From positions 248,001 through 312,000 of the forward strand of contig JADJWC010000001.1 of the NCBI GenBank assembly GCA_016716565.1: a DNA stretch of 64,000 bases. Direction: 5' to 3'. A program made the position numbers and the translations under genes. Below are positions 45,473 to 54,635 of the stretch, in pieces. This stretch comes from a bacterium (GTDB taxonomy: Bacteria > Bacteroidota > Ignavibacteria > Ignavibacteriales > Ignavibacteriaceae). Position 1 is the first letter of the stretch. Every line of letters starts with the position of its first letter. The notes under the pieces were generated by a model that was given only the letters and a program-made list of their open reading frames with translations, was not told where the DNA came from and did not search any database.

Positions 45473-45980
45473 CTAAGAGCAAATCACTGTACGAAGTAGT
45501 TATCAGATCTTCTTTAGTTAATCCAAACAAATCAAGATAATAACTACATTGCTTATACAGTTTCTTTTCTCCTATGCTGCCATCCAGGTCAATTGCCTCG
45601 ATTTCAACAAAGCTGCCCAGCCCGCGAACAACATCAAGGTGAAACTTTACGTTTTCTATAAAATATATTTCCCGATTCTTATCGACAACAACCCTAATTC
45701 CCAAAGATCCTGTTAATATTTCTTTTAAATTTGAACCGGGAAGGTTTTTGTAGAGGATAACTACGGATTTTTTGGGCTCGGCAATATCTTCTCTTTCATA
45801 ATAGATGAGGTGGTTCTCAATATTTCCTTCTCTTAATTTTAATCTGCCTTGGTTAACTTTGAAATATGTATCTACCTGATTATCTGTTCCCCTAAAATCG
45901 GCACCGCACTTTTTTAATGTTTCTCTTATTTCTTCAATACGGGATGTTCTTGCCTTTATTTCTATATTGATGTGAGCCAT
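45462..45980 (-). CDS. CYTH-domain protein (class IV adenylate cyclase-like)
   Basis: A 172-residue CYTH-domain protein related to CyaB and thiamine triphosphatase. The family signature is present at the N-terminus (HINIEIKARTS, an ExExK-like motif in the form EIKAR), followed by RLKLREG, the arginine/lysine strands and a late SFVEIEAIDLDG strand with acidic metal ligands. The group hydrolyses triphosphates or makes cyclic AMP; the substrate here is not predictable. Its 3' end overlaps the patatin gene by 11 bp in convergent orientation. Confidence 0.85.
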   Translation of the reverse strand: MAHINIEIKARTSRIEEIRETLKKCGADFRGTDNQVDTYFKVNQGRLKLREGNIENHLIYYEREDIAEPKKSVVILYKNLPGSNLKEILTGSLGIRVVVDKNREIYFIENVKFHLDVVRGLGSFVEIEAIDLDGSIGEKKLYKQCSYYLDLFGLTKEDLITTSYSDLLLAKN

Positions 45981-46012
45981 AGAAGTTTAAAAATGTGACC
46001 GCAAAAGGAAAA

Positions 46013-47485
46013 CTATTTACCTGTCCTTTTATCGACAGCGAGTTTATAAAGTTCGACGTACTTTTCAGCGGACCGGGTCCAGCTAAAGTCTAACGCCATT
46101 CCGTTTGCTTGAATTTTTTTCCAGATTTTCGGTTGCTTGAAAGTATTGACAGCTCGCTCAACAGATTTGTATAATGCATAACCGGAATAGTCATAAAACG
46201 AAAAACCGTTCCCGTCTTTAAATCCAAAATGACTTTGTTCATCCCAGTCTTTTACTGTGTCTGCGAGACCTCCGGTTTTTCTTACAATCGGAACCGTTCC
46301 ATATTTAAGACTGTAAATTTGATTAAGTCCGCAAGGCTCATATCTTGAAGGCATTAAAAACATATCGGCGCCAGCCTCGATCAAATGAGAAAGCTCGTTG
46401 TTATAACCAATGTATGCGCCAACTTTTCCCGGAAACTCAGTTGAAAGCCATCTGAACAGATCTTCGAATTTATCTTCTCCGCTTCCAAGAATAATCCATT
46501 GAGCTTCAAGATTCATAAGTTCATTTATTGAATCAGCAAAGATATCAAATCCTTTTTGCGTCACCATTCTGGATACGATTCCAATCAGCGGAATATTTAC
46601 ATCTGGCTTGATACCAAAATGATTAAGCAAATATTTTTTATTTAGATATTTTCCGCCCATATCGTTTATCGAATATTTATATGGAATATGCTTGTCTGTT
46701 TCGGGGTTCCAGATATTATAATCAACACCGTTCAGTATTCCATACAAATCTTCCTTTCGCTGCCGCAGTGTTGATTCAAGCCCGGCACCGTATTCTGCGG
46801 TTAGTATCTCGTGAGAGTAAGTGTTGCTTACTGTATTAATGATATCAGAAAAAGACACGCCGGCTTTTAAAAACGACACACCGCCTGTTTGCTCGATTGG
46901 GCTTCCTGAATAAAATAAATCGCCGCGTATCTCTGCGCCGAACAAAACTGATTTTGAAAACAATCCCTGGTAGCCAATATTGTGAATTGTAAGCAATGTT
47001 GCGGTCTTATCGAAAAATCTATCCCAGCTATAATTATCTTTGATGAACAACGGAAGTAAGCCTGTTTGCCAATCATTGCAATGAATAACGTCCGGCGCCC
47101 ACTGAAGTCGCTGCAGCGTTTCAATTACTGCCTTGGAGAAGAGGATAAATCTTTCATCTTCATCATGATCGTTTGTATAAATAATGTGACGATAGAAGTA
47201 ATGTGGACAATCAACAAAATAAACATCAACTTCGGTTCCTGGCAATTTACTCTGGTGAACATGAACTGAACGGATTATGCCATTAATTCTTATTGGCATT
47301 TCTCCAATATTCCAATTGTACTTTAATCCATGTCTGTTTTCATCAATCAGGGAGTATTTGGGAACAAATATTTTGACATCACATCCAAGTTTTGCAAGTT
47401 CAGCAGGGAGCGAACCGGCAACGTCGGCTAGTCCGCCGGTTTTTGCGTAAGGAACACATTCGGTTGAAACAAAGGCAATTTTCAT
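46013..47485 (-). CDS. glgA: Glycogen synthase (ADP-glucose type)
   Basis: GT5 glycosyltransferase of 490 residues that extends alpha-1,4-glucan chains. The N-terminal KTGGLADVAGSLPAEL motif binds the nucleotide sugar; further hallmarks are HCNDWQTGLLPLFI, TIHNIGYQGLFSKSV, and the C-terminal PSRYEPCGLNQIYSLKYGT and VRKTGGLADTV segments. It stands as a single gene upstream of the CYTH gene (32 bp gap), with which it may be co-transcribed. Confidence 0.94.
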   Translation of the reverse strand: MKIAFVSTECVPYAKTGGLADVAGSLPAELAKLGCDVKIFVPKYSLIDENRHGLKYNWNIGEMPIRINGIIRSVHVHQSKLPGTEVDVYFVDCPHYFYRHIIYTNDHDEDERFILFSKAVIETLQRLQWAPDVIHCNDWQTGLLPLFIKDNYSWDRFFDKTATLLTIHNIGYQGLFSKSVLFGAEIRGDLFYSGSPIEQTGGVSFLKAGVSFSDIINTVSNTYSHEILTAEYGAGLESTLRQRKEDLYGILNGVDYNIWNPETDKHIPYKYSINDMGGKYLNKKYLLNHFGIKPDVNIPLIGIVSRMVTQKGFDIFADSINELMNLEAQWIILGSGEDKFEDLFRWLSTEFPGKVGAYIGYNNELSHLIEAGADMFLMPSRYEPCGLNQIYSLKYGTVPIVRKTGGLADTVKDWDEQSHFGFKDGNGFSFYDYSGYALYKSVERAVNTFKQPKIWKKIQANGMALDFSWTRSAEKYVELYKLAVDKRTGK

Positions 47486-47602
47486 GAAGGCACTTTCTAT
47501 TATCAGCGAAAATTTGAAACAATAAAAATATTAATTTTAATGTGAATAATAAGACATAATGGATTAAATTTCATTCGGGTTTATCAAAATTTTTAACGGA
47601 TA

Positions 47603-48400
47603 ATGATGGAAAAAAACATTAATGATCTAAAGGTTTTCCTATCGGGCAGCAACAACTTAAAACCAATAGTGTTTATTCATGGGTTCCCTTATGACCACCT
47701 AATGTGGAAAGACCAAATTGAGTATTTCGGCAAATACTATCTCTGCGTTTCTTATGATATCCGTGGACTAGGCAATTCTCCCGCAGGCGACGGACAATTT
47801 ACTATGGAGGCGTTTGTTGATGACCTGGAAAAAATAGTTGACGAATTAAATTTAGAAAAACCCATTCTCTGCGGACTATCAATGGGTGGCTATATTTCAT
47901 TAAGGGCCATGGAGAGATTTCAAAGTAAATTTAGCGCGTTGATTTTATGCGATACCAAATCTGAAGCAGATAATAACGAGGGAAAATTAAAAAGAGTTAC
48001 GGCTATAAAGCAGATAAACTCAGGCGGGTTTGATGAATTTATCGAAGCTTTCGTCCTGAACTGCTTTGGCGAAATGTTTGTAAAAGACAATAATACAGAA
48101 TATAAAAAAGTTGTTGATCGATCTAAAAAGAATAATCAGATTGGAGTTAAAGGCTGTTTGCTAGCAATGCTTGGCAGAACGGACACTACCGCAACTCTTC
48201 CAAATATAAAAATTCCTACTCTCATGATTGGCGGAAGCGAAGACAATCTTACACCACCGGACGTAATGATGTCAATGGCAGACAAAATTCCCAACGCGAA
48301 ATTTGTTTTAGTTGAAAAGGCCGGACATATGACGCCCATCGAAAATCCTAATGCTGTTAATAAAGCGATTAAAGATTTTCTAACAAAGAACAATCTTTAA
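47603..48400 (+). CDS. Alpha/beta hydrolase
   Basis: A 265-residue soluble hydrolase of the esterase/enol-lactonase group. The oxyanion region FIHGFPYDHLMWKDQI, nucleophile elbow GLSMGGY (Ser about 94) and the acid/histidine pair (GSEDNLTPPDV and EKAGHMTPIENP) are all present. The substrate cannot be told; 3-oxoadipate enol-lactonases and lipid esterases share this pattern. It is followed 14 bp later by a membrane transporter gene. Confidence 0.88.
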   Translation: MMEKNINDLKVFLSGSNNLKPIVFIHGFPYDHLMWKDQIEYFGKYYLCVSYDIRGLGNSPAGDGQFTMEAFVDDLEKIVDELNLEKPILCGLSMGGYISLRAMERFQSKFSALILCDTKSEADNNEGKLKRVTAIKQINSGGFDEFIEAFVLNCFGEMFVKDNNTEYKKVVDRSKKNNQIGVKGCLLAMLGRTDTTATLPNIKIPTLMIGGSEDNLTPPDVMMSMADKIPNAKFVLVEKAGHMTPIENPNAVNKAIKDFLTKNNL

Positions 48401-48414
48401 CATCGATTACAAAT

Positions 48415-49293
48415 ATGCACAATCATCAGCACTCAGGAATTTTTGAGATAATACTTGGTTCGTTAGCAGATACCTATCTGATGATACCGGTTCTATTTCT
48501 TTTGTATTTTCTTCTTGAATATTTCTCTCACACTAAACAACTAGATCTAATTTCTAAATTAAAAATTTCAGGACCACTTGGCCCGCTTGCTGGAACACTA
48601 CTTGGAATAATTCCCCAATGCGGGATGTCAGTATTTGTAACAACACTTTTTCTTTCACGTCGCGTAACTCTAGGAACTCTTATAGCAACATATCTTGCTA
48701 CATCTGACGAAGCTTTACCGGTTCTGATTGCTCATCTTGAGCAATCAGAAATGATATTTTATATAATCGGATTGAAGTTATTAATAGGCGTTGTTTCGGG
48801 TTATGCTATTGATTTTGCATTGGGTAATAAACTTTATGATGGTCCTTTGCCCGAAGTCAAGTCATCGCATGCAGTAGAAATAAAACACGAGTTGGAAAAA
48901 ACCATTTATAAGGAAATTACCCTGCATGCAATTAAAAGAACACTTAGAATTTATTTCTGGGTGCTGCTGATAACGATAGGAATATTATTAATTTTATCTT
49001 TATTTGATTCTGAGCAGCTTGTTAAATCAATTCAAGCTCATCCGAACATTCAGATTTTTGCAGCCGCACTATTTGGGTTAATTCCAAATTGTGCTGCATC
49101 AATAGCAATTGCAGAAGCTTTTTTGCATACAGGATTATCGATTGGGGCCACTATTGCTGGACTCAGCACGGGGGCAGGCTTTGGCCCGATCGTATTATTT
49201 AAAGATGGAAATATGAAAACCGCGTTCCGCGCTCTGATAATTGCTCTTTTAGTTTCAATTATCTGGGGATATCTTATAAATTATTTCGCTTAA
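48415..49293 (+). CDS. ArsP_2-type ten-helix metal exporter
   Basis: A 292-residue membrane protein matching the ArsP_2/DUF2899 putative manganese or heavy-metal transporter family. The two halves are an internal duplication with matching motifs: LLGIIPQCGMSVFVTTLFLS in the first and FGLIPNCAASIAIAEAFLHT in the second, likely inserted in opposite orientation. Cysteines in PQCG and PNCA and a His-rich N-terminus (MHNHQHSG) suggest metal binding. Substrate is inferred only from the family. Confidence 0.82.
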   Translation: MHNHQHSGIFEIILGSLADTYLMIPVLFLLYFLLEYFSHTKQLDLISKLKISGPLGPLAGTLLGIIPQCGMSVFVTTLFLSRRVTLGTLIATYLATSDEALPVLIAHLEQSEMIFYIIGLKLLIGVVSGYAIDFALGNKLYDGPLPEVKSSHAVEIKHELEKTIYKEITLHAIKRTLRIYFWVLLITIGILLILSLFDSEQLVKSIQAHPNIQIFAAALFGLIPNCAASIAIAEAFLHTGLSIGATIAGLSTGAGFGPIVLFKDGNMKTAFRALIIALLVSIIWGYLINYFA

Positions 49294-49294
49294 A

Positions 49295-50620
49295 TCAATT
49301 ATTGTATAAAATTCTCATGTCTTCTGAATCAAGCCGTTTCTTTACCCACTCATTTACTTTTTCTTTGTCTTTATTAAGCAAGCCCTTTCTGTTTGTTTCG
49401 AATACAACCAGTTTTATTTTTTTGGGAACCGAGGCCGTATCCTGGAAAACAAAGGAGTCAGAGATTGAACATCCGGTGATTTGAGGAAAAACAGCCCGGA
49501 TCTCTTCTAAAACTTGCTTGCCGATCATTCCTTTATTCATCAAACTGTCAACCTGTTTTTCTTTATTTATCAACGCCATCTTCAAAGTATTAATTTCGAG
49601 CTGAAGTTTTTCAGCCTCACTCGTTTTTGTTCTCAATGCTTCTAGGGTAAAACCCTGTTGAATTTCAATTGATGATTCATCTATTAAGAAGTCGTTGGCT
49701 CTCTGCTTTATCTGATTTTTCTGGTCTTCGGTGAGGGCAGATCCACCATAGATTAATTTTATATCTCTCTTTTCGGGAGAAACCTCTGACTTTAAAAGAT
49801 AGTTTCCCCCAAAGAAGCTTACGCTTTCGATAAACATAGATGCCATTTCTTTAAACTTTTCGTTCTGGATAAGCTTGTAACCAAAAAATATACTGGGTAT
49901 TAACACAATAATTATAACAACCGTTATCCACCCGTTAACTTTTTTTCTTTGATCTTCATCCACGATAGTCCTTATGGGAAACTTCAATAGTTGCGAGATT
50001 AAAACGGATGAAAGAGCTATAAAAACAGTATTTATTGTAAACAAGTAAATAGCACCAAAAAAGAAATTCATTTTGCCGGTTGCAAGTCCATATCCGGCGG
50101 TACACAATGGAGGCATCAGCGCGGTTGCAATAGCAACACCAGGAATTACATTTCCCTTTTGCTTGCTTGTTATTGCTACGATTCCTGCAAGCCCACCAAA
50201 CAAAGCAATAAGCACATCGTAAATAGTTGGACTTGTTCTTGCGAGCAGCTCAGAGTGTTCCGTTGATATTGGAGTAACAGCAAAATAAAGTGTTGAAGCA
50301 GCAAGGCTGGCAAATACCGCGAACGTGAAATTCTTCACTGAAAATCTGAACAAACGCAAATTGTATGTTGCGATGCTGTATCCCATTCCGTTTATCGGGC
50401 CCATCAACGGAGAAATTAACATGGCGCCGATAATTACCGCGGTTGAATTCATATTTAAACCAACCGAGGCGACTATAATTGCAAACATTAATATCCAGAG
50501 ATTTGTGCCTTTGAAAACAACATCGCGCTGGATGGTTTCATGAATTTTCTCATAATCATCAACCTCGCCCTCAAGGTTTAGATAATGTAAAATTTTATGC
50601 AGCAGGTTATTCCGTGTCAT
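49295..50620 (-). CDS. DUF389 family membrane protein (TIGR00341 type)
   Basis: A 441-residue protein with an N-terminal domain of about six helices, including the family segments LNMNSTAVIIGAMLISPLMG and GIVAITSKQKGNVIPGVAIA, and a C-terminal soluble part with a predicted coiled region (EKLQLEINTLKMALINKEKQ). Biological role unknown. It is convergent with the ArsP_2 gene and ends 1 bp from it. Confidence 0.85.
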   Translation of the reverse strand: MTRNNLLHKILHYLNLEGEVDDYEKIHETIQRDVVFKGTNLWILMFAIIVASVGLNMNSTAVIIGAMLISPLMGPINGMGYSIATYNLRLFRFSVKNFTFAVFASLAASTLYFAVTPISTEHSELLARTSPTIYDVLIALFGGLAGIVAITSKQKGNVIPGVAIATALMPPLCTAGYGLATGKMNFFFGAIYLFTINTVFIALSSVLISQLLKFPIRTIVDEDQRKKVNGWITVVIIIVLIPSIFFGYKLIQNEKFKEMASMFIESVSFFGGNYLLKSEVSPEKRDIKLIYGGSALTEDQKNQIKQRANDFLIDESSIEIQQGFTLEALRTKTSEAEKLQLEINTLKMALINKEKQVDSLMNKGMIGKQVLEEIRAVFPQITGCSISDSFVFQDTASVPKKIKLVVFETNRKGLLNKDKEKVNEWVKKRLDSEDMRILYNN

Positions 50621-50768
50621 GTTTTTTCCGATACTATAGTTAATTGATGTAAGGAATGTTTACGAAAGAAATATATTAAACTTCCTCTCTAAAATATATC
50701 CCGAAAAATTCAATTTCCTGATGATGGTCTCAAGAAATAACACTAGGGCAACATTATAAAGGCGGAAA

Positions 50769-51605
50769 TTAATTTTTTGTTGCGTTTATAATTACAAAAG
50801 GAATCGTAAGCGTTAGAAAACGAGCGTTATTTGAATGTTCATTATGTCGTTTTTCGATCTCCGAAAATATTTCCACGCGTAAAGATTCAGGAATTATATT
50901 TTTCCAGCTTTCAATAAAAGCCAGCTTTATAAGGAAATGATTCAGCATCGTTGTTCCGTCGACAAACCTGTAATCAAATTTATGTTCAGATGTGTCGTCA
51001 ACACCATAACCGTATTTCTTCAGAAGACAGACATATTCGTCTACGGGTTTTCTCTTTTGATAGATGTGCTTTTTCATCATGTCCAATTCAGCTTGCATAT
51101 TTTTTTTAAGAAGAACTTCTTCCAACACCGAATAAAACTCAAACATCGTTTTATCCGTATTATAAGAGAATACGAGCTGGGCGCCGGGCCTACAAATTCT
51201 TTTACATTCCATCATAACTGTTTCGATATCATTGACATTGTTTAACCCATTGTTGCTAAATATCAGATCAACCGACATATCAGGCAGAGGAATTTTTTCC
51301 GCAACGCCGCAAAACAACTCACAATTGTGAATGCCATAAATTTTAATTTTATTTTTAGCTCGTTCCAATGCGGCTTCCCAGGGATCTAATCCGTAAACCT
51401 TGCAGGAATTTCCAAGACGCATTGCAACTTCAAGTAAAGGAAAACCAGTTCCGGAACCGATATCAAGCGCGACAAGGTTTTTTCTATAATTGATTTTTTC
51501 AAGAAGACGCAGACCGAATGGTGCCGACCAGAGAGGAAGCTCATCAATTACAGAAACCAAGTCAACACTATTTAAATCATAATTTGTTGTAAGATAATTG
51601 TTCAT
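50769..51605 (-). CDS. Class I SAM-dependent methyltransferase
   Basis: A 278-residue protein with a Rossmann methyltransferase core. Motif I is VALDIGSGTGFPLLEVAMR, followed by VYGLDPWEAALERAK, the IPLPDMSVDLIFSNNGLNNV region (motif IV with Asn) and the later segment LVFSYNTDKTMFEFY. The acceptor cannot be predicted. It follows the glycosylase-like gene by 6 bp. Confidence 0.85.
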   Translation of the reverse strand: MNNYLTTNYDLNSVDLVSVIDELPLWSAPFGLRLLEKINYRKNLVALDIGSGTGFPLLEVAMRLGNSCKVYGLDPWEAALERAKNKIKIYGIHNCELFCGVAEKIPLPDMSVDLIFSNNGLNNVNDIETVMMECKRICRPGAQLVFSYNTDKTMFEFYSVLEEVLLKKNMQAELDMMKKHIYQKRKPVDEYVCLLKKYGYGVDDTSEHKFDYRFVDGTTMLNHFLIKLAFIESWKNIIPESLRVEIFSEIEKRHNEHSNNARFLTLTIPFVIINATKN

Positions 51606-51611
51606 ACTGTT

Positions 51612-52277
51612 TTATCGGGTGATTGCTGAAATATATTTGTCTATGTATTTATCAACCAGCTTTAAGCGATACTGCATTATGTATCTTGGATGTTCCAATA
51701 CCACAATTTTTCTGAAAAATTTTTGCTCGTCGTTGAGTGCCGAAAAATATTCTGCATTCTTCTTTCCAAGAAGGACAGCAACATCTCTTCTGGCACCGAA
51801 ATCGATTTGTGCTTTGATATTCTGAATTATCTCCAATCTCAGCCTTTCAGCCAGTGATTTTTCATCATAATAATTATAGTTCTTTCCGTTCTTGATTACA
51901 GCAAACGGGTACAAAGCCGTAAGGAAAACATTTGAGAAAAATTTATTTGTTCCCCCATATTTTTCTGCTACCGAGTAAACAAATTTGCTGGAGAGTTCTT
52001 TTCTATTTCCGAGATTATTTTCAATACCGCATTGTTCACGTAAAGCAACCGGATCGGTGAAAGAAATACCCGTTAAGCCCCCACCGAATCTTCCGGGGTT
52101 TATACCAATAATGAAGAGACGTTCAGATTGGTCAGTGTAAAATTTTGTATAGAAATTCTCGACGACCTTTCTTACCTCATGATTTTCGTAGGGATTTATA
52201 AGGGCGACACCGCGCACGTTTAATCCATATGATTTTAAGCTGGCGAAGTATTTTTTTGCTTTGGAGGAAAAACTCAT
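51612..52277 (-). CDS. Uracil-DNA glycosylase-superfamily protein (SMUG2/DUF4918-like)
   Basis: A 221-residue protein with the UDG-fold signature of the SMUG2 group: IIGINPGRFGGGLTGISFTD near residue 75 and the second motif VVLEHPRYIMQYR near residue 195. These match the water-activating and the minor-groove loops. It should excise uracil or related bases from DNA. It lies among a Nudix hydrolase and a methyltransferase on the same strand (6-bp gaps), a small group that may guard nucleotide and DNA quality. Confidence 0.82.
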   Translation of the reverse strand: MSFSSKAKKYFASLKSYGLNVRGVALINPYENHEVRKVVENFYTKFYTDQSERLFIIGINPGRFGGGLTGISFTDPVALREQCGIENNLGNRKELSSKFVYSVAEKYGGTNKFFSNVFLTALYPFAVIKNGKNYNYYDEKSLAERLRLEIIQNIKAQIDFGARRDVAVLLGKKNAEYFSALNDEQKFFRKIVVLEHPRYIMQYRLKLVDKYIDKYISAITR

Positions 52278-52283
52278 TTTTAT

Positions 52284-52748
52284 TTAATGGAAGATCACAG
52301 AATAATCGACAAACTTTCCGTTTTCATAATTAAACTTCGCACTAAAAAACTTATCTTCGAATAACCAGGGAATAAAAATCTTATCTCCATCCCACAATCC
52401 GATTTCAGTTAACTTTTCATTTGGAATCCATTCAAGCCTCCCCTCGGGAGAGTCGATCAAATCACCCGCAAACTCTTCAGAAGTGAAAAGAAAGACATAC
52501 CAATCGTCTTTTCCATCAAACAAAGGAAAGGTTATAAATCCTTTCATTTTAACCGAGTTAACTTTTAATCCGCTCTCTTCTTCAATTTCTCTGATTGCGC
52601 ATTCTTCGGGAGATTCGCCCGGCTCAAATTTTCCTCCGAGACCATTCCATTTTCCTTCGTGATAATCGTTTTGTTTTTTATTCCGATAAATCATTAAGGT
52701 TGAATTGTCCTTTTTATCAATTACATAACAAAGTGTTGCAAGTTTCAT
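52284..52748 (-). CDS. Nudix hydrolase (8-oxo-dGTP diphosphatase-like)
   Basis: A 154-residue Nudix protein with a complete Nudix box: GLGGKFEPGESPEECAIREI followed by EEESGLKV. The gene context beside a uracil-DNA glycosylase-like protein fits a MutT-like role in cleaning oxidised nucleotides, although many Nudix proteins have other substrates. The start ATG at 52748 gives MKLATLCYVIDKKDNSTLM, a usual N-terminus for the MutT/YtkD-like type. Confidence 0.88.
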   Translation of the reverse strand: MKLATLCYVIDKKDNSTLMIYRNKKQNDYHEGKWNGLGGKFEPGESPEECAIREIEEESGLKVNSVKMKGFITFPLFDGKDDWYVFLFTSEEFAGDLIDSPEGRLEWIPNEKLTEIGLWDGDKIFIPWLFEDKFFSAKFNYENGKFVDYSVIFH

Positions 52749-52925
52749 ATTTTCCTAAAATAATATTTTGATTGTCCCAAAATAATGCTTTGACCGAAAT
52801 AAGTATTTGTAGATTATTTAGGAAATTATATTTTAAGCCGTAGCAAAAAAATCATTTGTAAATAAAATTATTATTGTAAATATTAAAACGTATTTTTGAA
52901 AAAAATCTGAAGGAACACACATAAA

Positions 52926-53234
52926 ATGTGGGAAAATAGTTCGATGGAAATAAACGAAAGCGATTTAACCGAGAACGCTGTTGACTTTAATGAAATCAGC
53001 AGACAGCTTAGTTTTGAGGAAGATCAATACACGCTTAATGCTGCCAAGAAAAAGAAAAAAGACGAAGACGAAGATGATGACTTTGATGAAGAAGACGACT
53101 ATTATGAAGAAGAGGAGGAAGAGGATAACCCTTTCGATGCCGAGCCTTCCGAAGACGATTTAATAGAAGATGACTTTCCGGATGATGAAGATGATCTGTT
53201 TGAAGAAGAAGATGACGAGGATTCTTACCGATAG
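52926..53234 (+). CDS. Highly acidic low-complexity protein
   Basis: A 102-residue protein whose C-terminal 60 residues are nearly all Asp and Glu, after a lysine-rich joint (AAKKKKKDEDED). The N-terminal 40 residues look more ordered (NESDLTENAVDFNEISRQLS). A ribosome binding site (GAAGGAA) precedes the ATG. It could be a histone-like counter-ion, a binding tail for a basic protein, or a disordered regulator; no family is recognised. It is convergent with hldD. Confidence 0.65.
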   Translation: MWENSSMEINESDLTENAVDFNEISRQLSFEEDQYTLNAAKKKKKDEDEDDDFDEEDDYYEEEEEEDNPFDAEPSEDDLIEDDFPDDEDDLFEEEDDEDSYR

Positions 53235-53237
53235 TAT

Positions 53238-54212
53238 TTAAGCTCCCAGATACTGTTTCCCGAGCAAATAATTTTTAACATAGTCGGCAACACCATCTTC
53301 CAAAGCAGTGATAGATGAGTTGTAGCCGACTTTTTTTATTTTGTTCATATTCGCTTCGGTAAAGTATTGATATTTTTCCCGCAGATGTGAAGGCAAATCG
53401 ATGTACTCGATGTTTGCTGGTTTGTTCGTTGCTATGAAAATTGATTTTACAAGATCATTCCAGGTTCTTGATTTTCCCGTCCCGAGATTAAATAATCCAT
53501 TCACAGCCGGCTTATCTAAGAAGTACAAAGTCATCTCAACGGCATCTTTAATATAAATGAAATCACGAAGCTGCTCACCATCTTTATACTTTGGATTTAG
53601 CGATTTGAACAATTTCACTTTTCCTGTATCCCGAATTTGTTCAAAGGCTTTGTGAACAACTGAACGCATATCTCCTTTGTGATATTCGTTCGGACCGTAA
53701 ACGTTGAAATATTTGAGTCCAACAATTTTGTCGAAAGCACGGTTTTGTTTTGCCCAAAGATCGAATAATTGTTTTGAGTAACCGTACATATTCAAGGGGC
53801 GAAGCGTTTCGAGTTTGTTTTCATCATCATCAAAACCAAGTGAACCGTTACCATAGGTTGCCGCAGATGATGCATAGATAAAACGGAGATTCTTTTCGAG
53901 ACAGTATTTAGCAAGTTCTTTTGTATACAGATAATTATTTGAGAATAGATGATCTGCGTCTTTTTCTGTTGTTGAAGAATTTGCGCCCATATGAATGATT
54001 GCCTCGATCTCAAATGGAATGTCTCTATCAACCACCATCGAAATGAAGTCATCTTTGTGGACAAAATCATCAAATTTCAATGAGACAAGATTTTTCCATT
54101 TTTCGTCTGTGCCTAGTTCGTCAACTATTATAATTTTATTTTCGCCGAGCTGATTTAGCCGCCAGACAATTGCGCTTCCGATAAATCCTGCGCCGCCGGT
54201 TACTATGATCAT
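53238..54212 (-). CDS. hldD: ADP-L-glycero-D-manno-heptose 6-epimerase
   Basis: Short-chain dehydrogenase/epimerase of 324 residues for lipopolysaccharide heptose synthesis. Signatures are IIVTGGAGFIGSAIVWRLNQ, NSSTTEKDADHLFSNNYLYT, YGYSKQLFDLWA (catalytic Tyr and Lys), YFNVYGPNEYHKGDMRSVVH and GLFNLGTGKSRTWNDL. It indicates a heptose-containing outer-membrane glycolipid. It lies divergent from the riboswitch-controlled metH. Confidence 0.93.
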   Translation of the reverse strand: MIIVTGGAGFIGSAIVWRLNQLGENKIIIVDELGTDEKWKNLVSLKFDDFVHKDDFISMVVDRDIPFEIEAIIHMGANSSTTEKDADHLFSNNYLYTKELAKYCLEKNLRFIYASSAATYGNGSLGFDDDENKLETLRPLNMYGYSKQLFDLWAKQNRAFDKIVGLKYFNVYGPNEYHKGDMRSVVHKAFEQIRDTGKVKLFKSLNPKYKDGEQLRDFIYIKDAVEMTLYFLDKPAVNGLFNLGTGKSRTWNDLVKSIFIATNKPANIEYIDLPSHLREKYQYFTEANMNKIKKVGYNSSITALEDGVADYVKNYLLGKQYLGA

Positions 54213-54376
54213 GTTTGAAAGTCCTTTGTTTTTAACTTGGGCAATTTAGCCATATTTGAATGTGTTTTAAAGGTAGTTGACAGTTTAAAATTAATAGATT
54301 GATCAATTATTTTATTGACAAAGAAAGTATAATTCATATATTTGAAGCGGGTTTTATTAGTTCTTTATAAATACAA

Positions 54377-54494
54377 TTCTTATCAAGAACGGCGTAGGGA
54401 ACAGGCCCGTTGATGCCGTAGCAGCCGGTTCGGATTTTTCCGGATGTCGGGTGCTAAATCCTGCCTTTCACAATTGTGGAGGGAAAGATGAGAT
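54377..54494 (+). ncRNA. SAM-I (S-box) riboswitch
   Basis: Conserved S-box aptamer: TCTTATC (54378-54384) pairs with GATGAGA (54487-54493) as helix P1, and the core runs AAGAACGGCGTAGGGAACAG then GCCCGTTGATGCC, with CAGCCGG and a CCGG...TGTCGGGTGCTAAATCCTGCC joining region. This follows the standard SAM-I consensus (GGAGGGA-GGCCC...GCAACC). It should sense S-adenosylmethionine and control the terminator just downstream, shutting off metH when SAM is plentiful. Confidence 0.88.
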
Positions 54495-54510
54495 GAAGAT
54501 ATGTTTTACG

Positions 54511-54538
54511 CCTCTTCATATCATCTGAAGAGGTTTTT
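54511..54538 (+). terminator. Riboswitch expression-platform terminator
   Basis: Hairpin CCTCTTCA / TGAAGAGG (54511-54518 and 54526-54533) followed by TTTTT. An alternative pairing between ATGAAGA (54493-54499) and TCTTCAT (54513-54519) gives a plausible antiterminator, so SAM binding would favour termination. Confidence 0.85.
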
Positions 54539-54557
54539 CATTTTAAATAACTAATGC

Positions 54558-54635
54558 TGTCATTACGAGGAGCGAGAGCGACGAAGTAATCTTTATAGAT
54601 TGCTTCATCCCGCTAAAGCGGAATTCACAATGACA
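54558..54635. repeat. REP-like long palindromic element in the metH leader
   Basis: Imperfect palindrome of about 78 bp. The left arm begins TGTCATTACGAGGAGCGAGA and ends GACGAAGTAATCT; the right arm begins AGATTGCTTCATCCCGC and ends CACAATGACA. This is the sequence style of dispersed REP-type elements (general knowledge; copy number not visible). It lies between the riboswitch terminator and the metH start, and the extended open frame of metH reads through part of it. Confidence 0.7.
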
